The position numbers were made by a program, and so were the translations under genes. Of a stretch of DNA of 64,000 nt, positions 55,051 through 64,000 are shown in pieces. Origin of the DNA: Branchipolynoe longqiensis (taxonomy: Eukaryota > Annelida > Polychaeta > Phyllodocida > Polynoidae); contig CM059187.1 of assembly GCA_030323885.1 (NCBI GenBank), positions 126,895,525-126,959,524 on the forward strand, written 5' to 3'. The notes below the pieces were generated by a model. It searched no databases and had not been told where the DNA came from. It worked only from the letters and a program-made list of their open reading frames with translations. Within the stretch, counting starts at the first letter, position 1; each line of letters begins with the position of its first letter.

Positions 55051-55706
55051 TATATTAGAGCATAGTTATATTTGTATATACACATTTCCAAAAACATTCC
55101 AATAGGTCCTTTCTGACTCAGTGCCTACCAGTCCCCGATGTTGGACTAAAGTGCCTGGCGTGTTTGCAAACCGGTAGTGGGGCGCTGCTGGTTCCTCCCG
55201 ACCCCCTATATCATTATAGGAAGGTCTTCACATACCACACTAAAAAGCAGTACTTCACAGGGTACCAGCGTTATGGGGATTGTGTGGTGTGTTAATGCCT
55301 ACCTTCAGTAACCCCTGTGATGAGCGAAACTCTGTCATGTGCGGACAATTTGTCAATATACAAGGTGTCTCTGTTTCATTTGATTGTTACCCCCCCCCCC
55401 CCCCCCCCCCCCCCCCCGTGCTATATCAGGACACTGTCGGTCTGGATGCACAATTGTCGCCTGAATCCACTACTGTATATATTTATTAAGCCCAGCGTGA
55501 TTGAGCATATCTAGTGATGCTTATATAGGGGGTGGGGGTGGGTTGTTGGTGGTGGGTTGTGGGTTGTGGGGGGTGAGGTTACACCCTTTATTATTGAGCT
55601 TATCCCACCAATGTTGAATGTATATATATAATATAGACTTCCAAAGCCCATAATAGTGTTGTTCTAAGCCCTTAGTGTTGTATACAAGTGCGTTCTAAAC
55701 CCGTCA
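55051..55706. other. Unique sequence with a 28-bp C run
   Basis: C homopolymer 55390-55417 and GGGTGGGGGTGGGTTGTTGG near 55531. TATATATAATATAG at 55621. No exon is recognised. Confidence 0.4.
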
Positions 55707-55744
55707 TAGTTGAACACATATTGGTCATATAGGACTTAGTAGCT

Positions 55745-55775
<31 letters not shown>

Positions 55776-55827
55776 GAACACATATATGCATAACGGCTAC
55801 TAAGTCCTATATGACCAATATGTGTTC

Positions 55828-55832
<5 letters not shown>
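55707..55832. repeat. Perfect 37-bp inverted repeat around (TA)n
   Basis: 55707-55743 (TAGTTGAACACATATTGG ... TTAGTAGC) is an exact reverse complement of 55796-55832. The 52-bp spacer holds a TA array and another TAGTTGAACACATAT. A cruciform-prone structure. Confidence 0.95.

Positions 55833-55887
<55 letters not shown>
55830..55887. repeat. (TA)n microsatellite, about 28 units
   Basis: Nearly uninterrupted TA array. Confidence 0.95.
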
Positions 55888-55959
55888 TTAAGTTCTAAGC
55901 CCACCATAGTTGCGCACATATTGGTAATATTAAAACCACCATAATTGAGTATATCCCTT

Positions 55960-56285
55960 AGTAATCTGCGGCCGTCACGTCTGGGGGTGGGGGCTGAGCT
56001 GATCGGGGTCAGCGCCGCCCGGCGGGCTCTCCTCCACGCGCCCCCCGGTGGGCTCTCCTCCACGCGCCGCCCGGAGAGGGCAGTCGCCCCGGGCGGGCCG
56101 CAGCCCCGGGCAACCGGCCGTCTACTTTAGGTGTCCCCGTTGCAATATTTGTTAGCACACACCCCGGGGCAAAGCCCGGGCGTGCGGGTGTTGACGCTGC
56201 TGCTATCGGAGCCTAGCATGGTGCCAGGCCATACTATGGTATACAACAATGTGACGCAGTCGCTGGGAATCAGCGCAATTGCTAT
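55960..56285. promoter_or_regulatory. CpG-rich island, candidate regulatory
   Basis: CpG-dense unique sequence including a tandem pair GGTGGGCTCTCCTCCACGCG / GGCGGGCTCTCCTCCACGCG (56022 and 56047) and a CCCCGGGGCAAAGCCCGGGC segment, then CCGTTGCAATATTTGTTAGC. Role inferred. Confidence 0.32.
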
Positions 56286-56298
56286 AAGAAAGGGGAAG

Positions 56299-56345
56299 GT
56301 TGGTTGGTTGTTGGAGTTTTACGTCCTGGCAACATCTAAGACATA
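56299..56345 (-). mobile_element. SINE-A tail fragment
   Basis: GGTTGGTTGGTTGTTGG, GTTTTACGTCCTGGCAACATC then diverges. Confidence 0.75.
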
Positions 56346-56427
56346 TAGAGTGTGTGTAAGTAGCCCCAGAAATGTGAAGTTATTAGTAGAGATATAGACA
56401 AGGGTGCCGGTGGTCATAGCTTGCTTC

Positions 56428-56757
56428 GTTTGTTGTTGGAGTTTTATGTCCTGGCAGCAACTAAGGTTATATCAGGGCAGGTACCGACTTGTGACAGTGC
56501 ACACTCATGGCCTTTTTTGTTGTGCTGCCCCACTGGGAAATCAAGCCGCCAGCACCATAACCCCGATATTCTACTCGGTCACATTATCCTGACGCTTGGC
56601 TAACCAGTCCTTGCCCTATTATTATTAATGCCGAGTGGCAAGTTTGAAGTGACAAGTATCAATTTTGTGAGTCATTGGTTTGACTCGACCGGGAATCAAA
56701 CTCCCGATCTCCCGCACGGGTGACACGCGCTCTACCGATTCGGCCACCGCATCCGGT
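56428..56757 (-). mobile_element. SINE-A, full length
   Basis: Minus-strand copy from TTTGTTGTTGGAGTTTTATG to the head TTCGGCCACCGCATCCGG; box B reads GAGTTTGATTCC in sense. Confidence 0.92.
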
Positions 56758-57547
56758 GAGCAGGGGGAATGAGGTGTGTGTGCGTGGGGGGGGGGGGGGG
56801 GGATGTCTAGTGGGTGCTATCCTACTGCAGTTTACGGCGCCTCGATTCCACCAGCTCAGATACTCCCCTCCCAACCGCCCAACGCCCCAACCCCCAAAGT
56901 AGAAATACTATAGAAGACTACATCAAGGATATTTACTAGACTGGCTGTCAGGAAAGTATATGTTCCCAACGCAGGGTTGACAGAATCAAATAATTATGTG
57001 ATTTGATTGACTTACAAATCTTGCTATGTAATTTGTTTGGTTCAACGATCTAATATTACATGAATTGTTGTGTTGTAATATGCAACTATTTGTATTACCA
57101 GATATATAGGCAGCATCGTATGTATTGAGATTGGTGATGTGGCATGCATATCTGGCATAGATCTAAGGAAGGGAAATATTCAAGCAAACACTTGTTGAAT
57201 AGGTATATAGTTAATCATAGGCAATCTTGTGAAATCCCGAACAAAATGTTTCGTTTTTACCCCTTTTTTTGCCAGATTAAATGTAATGGTTCATAATCAT
57301 ATCGATCTTAAAAGCCAAAATATACACACACTAATAAAACTTCACACGTAAAACCTCGACCACCTCACCATACCATGACATAGTCTATGCATGGCTCCAA
57401 CACCAATAAAGCAAGGAGAGAGGCATTCTGGTGGAAAGCTGAGTCACTTGTCTCTCTGTCTCTATGTAATGTAAAGAGCTGAATGGTCCACTGTCAACAT
57501 CTCGAAATACATTGGCAACCGATTGGGCGCTCAGTCAGGTAAGCCAA
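56758..57547. other. G run and unique sequence
   Basis: G run 56787-56802; otherwise AT-leaning unique DNA without a recognised exon. Confidence 0.35.
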
Positions 57548-57732
57548 CCATTCAGGCAGATTATCGCGTTATCCAACAGTTCTATGCACTCCGCTCAGGC
57601 TGCTGTGTCCACACGCACAGACACACACACATATACATATATACCATTCAGGCAGATTATCGCGTTATCCAACAGTTCTATGCACTCCGCTCAGGCTGCT
57701 GTGTCCACACGCACAGACACACACACATATAC

Positions 57733-57740
<8 letters not shown>
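57548..57740 (+). repeat. Tandem duplication, 96-bp unit
   Basis: CCATTCAGGCAGATTATCGC starts at 57548 and 57644; both copies end in GCACAGACACACACACATAT. Confidence 0.92.
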
Positions 57741-57771
<31 letters not shown>

Positions 57772-58379
57772 TGGGTTTATTATCATGCAAACGAACATCC
57801 ATGTGTATATATGTACGTACATATGTAAATATAAGTATATTTGTGTGTGTATAAATAGGAATGTTATGCATGTTTGTTTGTTTGTTGTTGTTTAACGTCC
57901 TATCAACATCTAAGGTCATATCAGGACGGTGTTATGTATGTATGTATGTATGCACATATGTGTATGTGTGTACACGGATATGCGCACATCATATTTGCGT
58001 ACATGTGGACATGTCTGAACTTTTCATATATATATATATGTATATATATATACAATGTATCTGCATATCTGTGTATAATTATGCATATATGTGTACATAA
58101 TTATAGATACACATATATACATATCTATACATAACTATGCATATCTATAAATATATATGCCCATATACACATATACACATATATACACTATCTATGCATA
58201 TATACATACATATCTATGCATATTTTATTATTTATGCATATCTATACATATATATGCATATCTATCAATATATATGCATGCCTATGCATATCTATACACA
58301 TATGTACATATATGTACATATATATAGACATAAGTATACATATGTAGGCCTACACATACAGAGATACACACACATATAT

Positions 58380-58423
<44 letters not shown>

Positions 58424-58430
58424 GAGAATA
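57741..58430. repeat. AT-rich microsatellite block
   Basis: TATACA, TATGCATA and TATG arrays with (TA)n at 57737-57768 and 58388-58420; contains a SINE-A tail fragment. Confidence 0.8.
57880..57932 (-). mobile_element. SINE-A tail fragment
   Basis: TTTGTTGTTGTTTAACGTCC then TATCAACATCTAAGGTC and ATATCAGGACGG. Confidence 0.8.
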
Positions 58431-59060
58431 TGTCCACAGAAAAAAAACCCTCCCTGAATCACCCCCCCCCCCCTCCCTCCCACTGTCTGTCACTCGCACA
58501 AAGCGCTCAGTGCGCAGGCCCCGGTGACAATGGTGGCGCCTGCCCGCCTGTGACTGTGTGAGTTCACTCCGAGCTGCTCTTCCGCCCGCCGATTGCCATT
58601 CTCCGCAGCGCCGAGCTGCTCACCTCATCAATGGACGCAGCTCCGGTGGGAGCAGCCAATTAGACGGCATGCTGTAATTAGGATGTTTGAGTTAAGCTTC
58701 AGAGGTGAGGGACTCGCATAGAGCGGCAGGCGCGGGACGGCCACTCGGGCCACTTTGTGTGCCCGCTCACGTCTCGCCAATTTATTCATTAGCCGGAGTC
58801 GGGCGGGGCACGGCCCGTGAATGCAGAATGTTCAATGGGCGCACGCCGCTGCAAGGTGTCGCGCGCTGTCGTTATGGGGTCGGCCGCACCACCATCCTCC
58901 TGCTCCCTCCTCCTGCTCCCTCCCGCCTCCTCCTCGTCCCTCTTCCTCCACCCCTCCTCCCTCCTTCCTCCACCCTCCACGTATAGGTCTGCTATACATG
59001 CCGCTTTAGAATTTGGGTGGACGTGTGTGTACTGGGTAATTTGTAGGGAGCTTATTAATA
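58431..59060. promoter_or_regulatory. Non-repetitive CpG-rich island, candidate enhancer
   Basis: 58500-58870 is unique and CpG-rich with homeodomain-type words: CAGCCAATTAGACGG (58652-58666), GCTGTAATTAGGATG (58670-58684) and AATTTATTCATTAGCCGG (58779-58796). A CTCCTCCTGC tract follows (58900-58980). It is the richest TAAT-type cluster in the last intron. Function inferred. Confidence 0.37.
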
Positions 59061-59355
59061 AACATTCACCATTTAATATTGTGAGATGCATATGCATAGA
59101 CATTACAACTATATATATGCATATATGTATATGATATTTGTATATGCATATGTATATGTATATACATTTACAAATGTGTACCAATGACTATATATTATAA
59201 ATCCATATATATATACATATGTTTATATATGTATATATGTATGTAAGTATACATGTATATATATATATATATATATGCATATGTATATATTATATATGTG
59301 TATATATGTATATATATGTGTATATATGCATATATGTATATTTGTTGTTGTTGTA
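59061..59355. repeat. AT-rich TATATG microsatellite block
   Basis: Degenerate TATATATGTATA arrays. Confidence 0.8.
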
Positions 59356-59577
59356 CATTAGTTGATTAAGCAGGGGAAATTTCAGTCGCAGACGACTGGT
59401 CTTCCTCATTCCACTGCTTCTTGCCCTATCCTAGTAATGCCGAGCATCTGGCTAGGAAGCGACAAGTATCAATTTTAAGTCATTGGTTTGACTCGACCGC
59501 TTTCAAACCTACGATCCCACGATCTACCAACATGGGAGACGGACGCTCTACCTCATTCAGCCATCCCGTCTGGTCAC
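59356..59577 (-). mobile_element. Chimeric SINE: SINE-B tail joined to SINE-A head
   Basis: 59356-59418 is the complement of the SINE-B 3' end (AAGCAGGGGAAATTTCAGTC ... ATTCCACTGC). 59420-59577 is the complement of the SINE-A 5' half (AATGCCGAGCATCTGGC, ATTGGTTTGACTCGACC, GACGGACGCTCTACC). In sense orientation the unit is a SINE-A head with a SINE-B tail. Confidence 0.75.
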
Positions 59578-59700
59578 ATATTAATGTATATATGTATATA
59601 TATGCTTATATATATATAAATGTATTATAGATGTATGTATATATTTACAAATATGTATGTGTATATATTTGTATATATACATATATGTATATATAATCGT
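59578..59700. repeat. AT-rich TATATGTATA block
   Basis: TATATG/TATAAA arrays. Confidence 0.75.
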
Positions 59701-60364
59701 AGTCGTGTTGTTAGCATGCTGTGTGTCATCAGTTCTCTCAGTGTTCCGGGCTAGTATGAGGCAGATAATAAACCAGATTCTAAAATCTGCTTCCACCCCT
59801 ACCACGCAAAAAAACTATCAAAAAGTATCTCACTGCCATGTGTGTGATGGTGTTCCTGTCTGTGAAAGACATGGGATGGCAGGTGGAATTCATCGGGTCT
59901 ACTAATGTTTCCTTCCTACTTTGTTATAACATTGAACAGCAAATGTTAAAATATATAATAAATTTAATTACTTCACTGCTATATATAATATGTTAGACAA
60001 ATGGATTACAACAGCAATAAAAACAATGTTAAATTATAGCAAATGTCTAATGGCCAAAACAAGTGTATTCAGAGTTATCCATGATAGGCAGTATAAATCT
60101 TCAAGAAAAAAAAAAGTATCTTTGTATGTGGATGTATTTTGGGTGGTGAATTGGTGGAGTAAGTCGGTGATTCGTTGGTGAATGGCGTCGACACCGGTTG
60201 GGGGGTTCCGGACCACGGAAGGTTGTCAGCTTCCATCACCCACTGATCATACATTTGGTGTACATGTGAGTGTTGACTTACACAGGTCACTCTCTCCGGC
60301 TGAACTCTAACAATGCTTCAAATATGATAATACTGCGCCCGGCAGTAAGTAGTCAAGCAGTGAA
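59701..60364. other. Unique sequence
   Basis: AT-rich to about 60180; then a balanced segment 60180-60330. No exon is recognised; small frames have no known content. Confidence 0.35.
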
Positions 60365-60369
60365 TATAC

Positions 60370-60690
60370 CAGACGGGATGGCCAAATGAGTTGAGCGTCC
60401 GTCTCTCGTGTTGATAGATTGTGGGATTTCCAACCTATGGATTTGAATCTTGGTTGAGTCAAACCAATGACTTAAAAATGTATACATGTCGCTTTAGATA
60501 GGGCAAGGACTGGTTGGCTCAATGTCAGGATAATGTGACTGAGTGGGATATTACTAGGTCATGGTGCTGGTGGTCCGGTCTCCCAGTGGGGCAACACTAG
60601 AAAGTCACCATGAGTGTGGAGTGTCACAAGTCAGTACCCGTCCTGACATAACCCTAAATGTTACTGGGACGTAAAACACCAACAACCGAC
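60370..60690 (+). mobile_element. SINE-A, near full length (GACGG-type head)
   Basis: CCAGACGGGATGGCCAAATG head, family body with a deletion after CATGTCGCTT, and tail CTGACATAACCCTAAATG, GGGACGTAAAACACC with an ACCAACCAACC end. Confidence 0.92.
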
Positions 60691-61185
60691 CAACCAACCA
60701 GTTAATAAAACCAAAAACCCCACCCACATCCAATAGTCACACACACTGCACTCTCCAACGTGCACACATACGCACTCCTCACCTTGACCACCAGCATCAC
60801 CACAATCACCCACAATCACCACACAGCTAGGGCTAAGATAAGACATGCCTGCAACCGTTGGCAATTTATCAACTCATTAAAGTGTCGGGTTTAGTCTAAA
60901 TCAACTCCGGGTGATCAATTACCCTCACAGGTTCCTCCCCCCACCCATGTTTTCTTTTAAATATTTTTGTTTAAATTTTGGTTGCCTTCTTGTGTCGCAT
61001 TCTATCGGTTTAAATTTTTTTTATAATTTTTACTGAGCGGCTGCCTAACCGCTGTAGACAGCCCGTGCACTTGTCACAGTGACGGGACTAATGGGAAAGC
61101 ATGTTCCTGCTGAGGTGGGGTGAAGTGTAAGAAACGCCCACAGACACCAACTCAGGCAAACGATATACAATTATGCTATTAACAT
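60691..61185. other. Unique sequence
   Basis: Contains CACAATCACC repeats near 60800 and AT-rich DNA at 60955-61040. No exon is recognised. Confidence 0.35.
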
Positions 61186-61900
61186 GCAGCAGAATATGGA
61201 GTACACCCACATATACCCACACACTCTAACAGTTAGGAACACTCACCAACACATACATACACCCACCCACATCCAGCTCCACTCACACCCACACCCATAC
61301 CCAAACCCACACATATATCTAAATCAAAACCTACATAATACCTACACTCATGCTTACAAACACACACATACACCCACACAAACCCAGATACACTCATGGT
61401 CAGACCCACACCCACACCCATACCCACGCCCATACCGACAGACACACACATATCTAAATCAAAACCCACATAATACCTACACTCGCACTCACACACATAC
61501 AACAACAAACCAAACGCCTACCCCCACACACATAAACCCACCACGCCCACATGCACTCACACCCACACCCATACATATGCACGCAAAGCCAACCCCACAT
61601 AACACCTACACCCACATTTACACCCATCCATATCCACACTCATAGTCATACTCACATTCAGTACTTCACATTCACACCTATGCCCATACCAATGCCCATA
61701 CACATAGTTATACTCATACCCATACTCACACTTCGCACCATATCCATACCCATACCCATATCCATACCCATTCCCATACCCATACCCATACCCACACCCC
61801 TACTTCTACCCATACCCATACCCATGACCATACCCATACTCACAACAATAACTATAACCATAACCATGCCCATAACCATACCAATACCCAAACTTACCAC
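61186..61900. repeat. CCACACCCA / CCCATACCCATA minisatellite
   Basis: About 700 bp. The first half is CACCCACAC units with a repeated segment (ATCTAAATCAAAACCTACAT at 61317 and 61453 in variant form). The second half is a CCCATACCCATA hexamer array (61680-61880). Confidence 0.92.
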
Positions 61901-61904
61901 AGCG

Positions 61905-62043
61905 CATCATCATGCTGTCGGTCGCGATGCGACAAAGACTGCTTTCATTACTTGACTGCCACTCTCCATTTAGCTCTCTGCTGTGAGAGTTGTGTCCATG
62001 GGTCGGTCTTAATGTCTCTCAGCTTCAGGTTTCTCTTGATGGT
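61905..62043 (-). mobile_element. LINE 3' end, degenerate (copy 2)
   Basis: About 95% identical to 17811-17955 over 135 bp in the same orientation, again with the CATCATCATG end at the left (the 3' tail in sense). 5'-truncated at a GGTACC. Confidence 0.55.
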
Positions 62044-62500
62044 ACCACAGCTACACTAACTTTAAACACCCAGACCCACCCATACACTATTCCCAAAGAA
62101 GATCCTTCAAAATCACATTTAAATAAAAATCGAAGTCACATCAGGGGAAGAGCCGGTGAAGGTCTGACATAATGGTAGGGAACGCGTGTGCTCGCTCGTA
62201 GAAGATGATTCCGGGAACTATACATTCAATTGTGCTTAAAATGCATGAGGTTGCATCAAAATGTCGGTACCGCAAGAAGTTGGCCGCGAGAAGCGTGGCG
62301 GGCATATGCAGTCTGACGTGACGCCGCGTCACACGTCACGTGACGTCCGTGTGACGTATGACTGCGAGACGTGCCGCACGGTGTCACCCCTTCACCCCGG
62401 GCTGTCAACTTCACGTGAGGCATGTGCACGATTCTTAGCAGGGGTCTTTTCCCAACAGCCACCCGACGAACCCAGCTGCAAAATCCACACCCTGCTACCT
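62044..62500. promoter_or_regulatory. Unique island with CACGTG/TGACGT cluster
   Basis: 62310-62375 contains six ACGT cores, including the perfect palindrome ACGTCACGTGACGT (62333-62346), which combines CRE half-sites with an E-box. TTAGCAGGGG and CACGTGAGGC follow. CREB/bZIP or bHLH binding is inferred. Confidence 0.35.
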
Positions 62501-62504
62501 CCCA

Positions 62505-62935
62505 CCCACCCTCACCCACACACACCCACACACCCACATACCCACACACCCACACACCCACACACCCACACACCCACACACCCACACCCACACCCATATC
62601 CACACCCACACCCTCACCCTCACCCACACCCTCACCCATACACACAGTCAGCCACACACTGACCCTCACCCACACACCCACACACCCACACACCCACATC
62701 CACACCCACACCCACACCCTCACCCAAACCCACCACCCATACCCATACCCATACCCACCACCCACCACTCACCACCCACAACCCACACCCACACCCTCAC
62801 CCACACCCACCACCCACACCCTTACCCTCAACCTCACCCACACACCCATACACACACACAGTCAGCCACACACTGACGCTCACCACACGCCCCCCCCCCC
62901 ACACACACCCTGACCCTCGCAGTCAGTCACACACC
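62505..62935. repeat. CCCACACA minisatellite
   Basis: (CCCACACA)n, CCCTCACCC and CCCATA units. CACACAGTCAGCCACACACTGA occurs twice (62641 and 62857, shown in part). Open frames are artefacts. Confidence 0.9.
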
Positions 62936-63569
62936 AACTGTCGTTTTTAATCACTGTACACCATCTTAAATTCTTATTGGACTATCAAACTCAAAGTAGC
63001 TTAATTGTTAAACCGATGTAAATCGCTCGCTGGCTTTGCCTCTGCATTTGTTTCCCATTTGCCACGTGCGTGTAAGCCAGCTTTTTGCAATTTGTGTAGG
63101 AAAGCCCGGTGTGAGAGAGGGGGTGGGGGTGGTAAGGGGCGTGGGGGGGGGGGGCTTGTTAGTGCGCCGCCGAGATATGGCCGGGTGTGAGTGCGGTGGG
63201 TGGCGGGTGACAGGCGGTATCGGTTGTCACTGTGGGTAGCCTTCACATCTCGGCATGTCGCACTGTTGGGGTGTGCTGGTGGTGGTGTGTTGGTGGTGGT
63301 GTGGCTTGGGTTTAAACGAAGCACATCCGCCAGAGTATATAATATGCCCCATGCAGCCTAGAGGATATTCCACTCACTCATCATTTATGTGTGAACTATG
63401 GATGAAGACATAGCCACCAGCCGCCAGCCTGAATATTTCAGACTGATAATTGTCTATCTATTGTCTAGTAGTAGTAGGGCCCACCCCCCTCCACCACAAC
63501 CACACACTATGCCCAGACATACATCATACATGCGCCCCTATTTAGTAAATTGCCGGTCATTGTACCGGT
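62936..63569. other. Unique sequence
   Basis: G run near 63145-63154, GTGGTGGTGTG tract near 63280-63302, and CTAGTAGTAGTAGG near 63464. Non-repetitive 62940-63110 has no recognised exon. The frame beginning at 63398 has no recognisable content. Confidence 0.35.
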
Positions 63570-63897
63570 CATTGTGGCGTTCTCTGTGGCGGAGTGGTGA
63601 GAGTGTCTGACTTTTTTCTAGGTCAGACTCCTAATCTGAGGGTTGGCGGTTTGATTCCCCGTGCCCCCAGCTCTGCCAATTTGGATTTCCACCGCTGTGT
63701 ATAACTTACAGCGTCATCAAAGGCCGGTTGCTCTCATACCATGTCTATGTGGTGTGGGAGGTCAAAAATCGCTTGGGTCGGTAAAAGTGTAGGCTCGGGC
63801 TTTCTATCAACCAGCAGTGGAGTGGGGAAGACCAGTCGTCTGTAACTAGGATTTCCCCTGCTTGGGACAACTAATGTACCCAAAAAAATGAGAGACA
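63570..63897 (+). mobile_element. SINE-B, near full length
   Basis: Head with GGCGGAGTGGTGAGAG and box B-like GGTTTGATTCC, the CTGACTTTTTTCTAGGTC insertion, body with CCAATTTGGATTTCCACCGC, and tail GACAACTAATGTACCCAAAA. Full-length match to the minus copy at 8018-8345. Confidence 0.9.
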
Positions 63898-64000
63898 AAT
63901 AAGTGTTCACACTTCCCGTCTACCATTCGCTATATCGCTAAAAATGATAGATATTAAACATATGCAGGTGGCGCCTTCGTGGGTGAAGATGGAACTAATG
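63898..64000. other. Unique sequence to window end
   Basis: Nothing is recognised. Confidence 0.3.

Larger units (their letters stand above)
44435..64000 (+). other. TFAP2: AP-2 gene intron, at least 19.5 kb (continues beyond window)
   Basis: Begins GTGAGT, phase 2. No following AP-2 exon is visible to the window end, so the intron is probably longer than 19,566 bp. Confidence 0.75.

Noticed and set aside
44435..64000. Search for the next AP-2 exon (expected to open AKSKNGG)
   Set aside because: Not found by reading all frames by eye; it probably lies beyond 64000. A profile search would be decisive.

Overview
This is eukaryotic nuclear DNA, almost certainly from an invertebrate animal. It is part of one very long gene. 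The only coding sequence I can support is two exons, both on the + strand, of an AP-2 transcription factor (TFAP2 family). A 58-bp exon lies at 16794-16851 and a 199-bp exon at 44236-44434. Both have good splice sites, the reading phase is compatible across the 27.4-kb intron between them, and the second exon carries the conserved start of the AP-2 DNA-binding region. I read the window as: the 3' part of an upstream intron (1-16793), a small exon, a 27.4-kb intron, a second exon, and at least 19.5 kb of the next intron. I did not find the exons expected on either side. The species cannot be named from the sequence. The AP-2 peptide has invertebrate-type residues (TVAEV rather than vertebrate TVGEV, and a divergent linker), and the introns are very long and full of young repeats.

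The rest is intronic and intergenic-type DNA of three kinds. First, mobile elements. (i) A tRNA-headed SINE ('SINE-A') has about 8 near-full copies plus several tail fragments; one copy is bracketed by a 12-bp target-site duplication. (ii) A second SINE ('SINE-B') also has a pol III-type head. (iii) There are fragments of a third short repeat and two copies of a LINE 3' end. (iv) There are Tc1/mariner-like MITEs flanked by TA. (v) Several inverted-repeat elements share CCGGTGT termini. (vi) Three large foldback-type structures lie at 9.7-10.6, 12.5-14.7 and 51.3-53.6 kb. Second, simple and tandem repeats: (TA)n, G/C-rich minisatellites, homopurine tracts, a 52-bp minisatellite at 28.1-29.5 kb, a 149-bp satellite at 40.7-41.6 kb, and unusually long G or C homopolymers including 169 consecutive G. 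Third, islands of non-repetitive, often GC-rich sequence with clusters of homeodomain, Sox, POU-octamer or CRE/E-box-like words. Their position inside a developmental regulator's introns makes them enhancer candidates, but this is inference.

No rRNA gene, intact tRNA gene, CRISPR array, prokaryotic operon or intact transposase/reverse transcriptase was seen. Nearly all long open frames in this window arise from stop-poor tandem repeats. There is one assembly gap of 497 N at 31318-31814.
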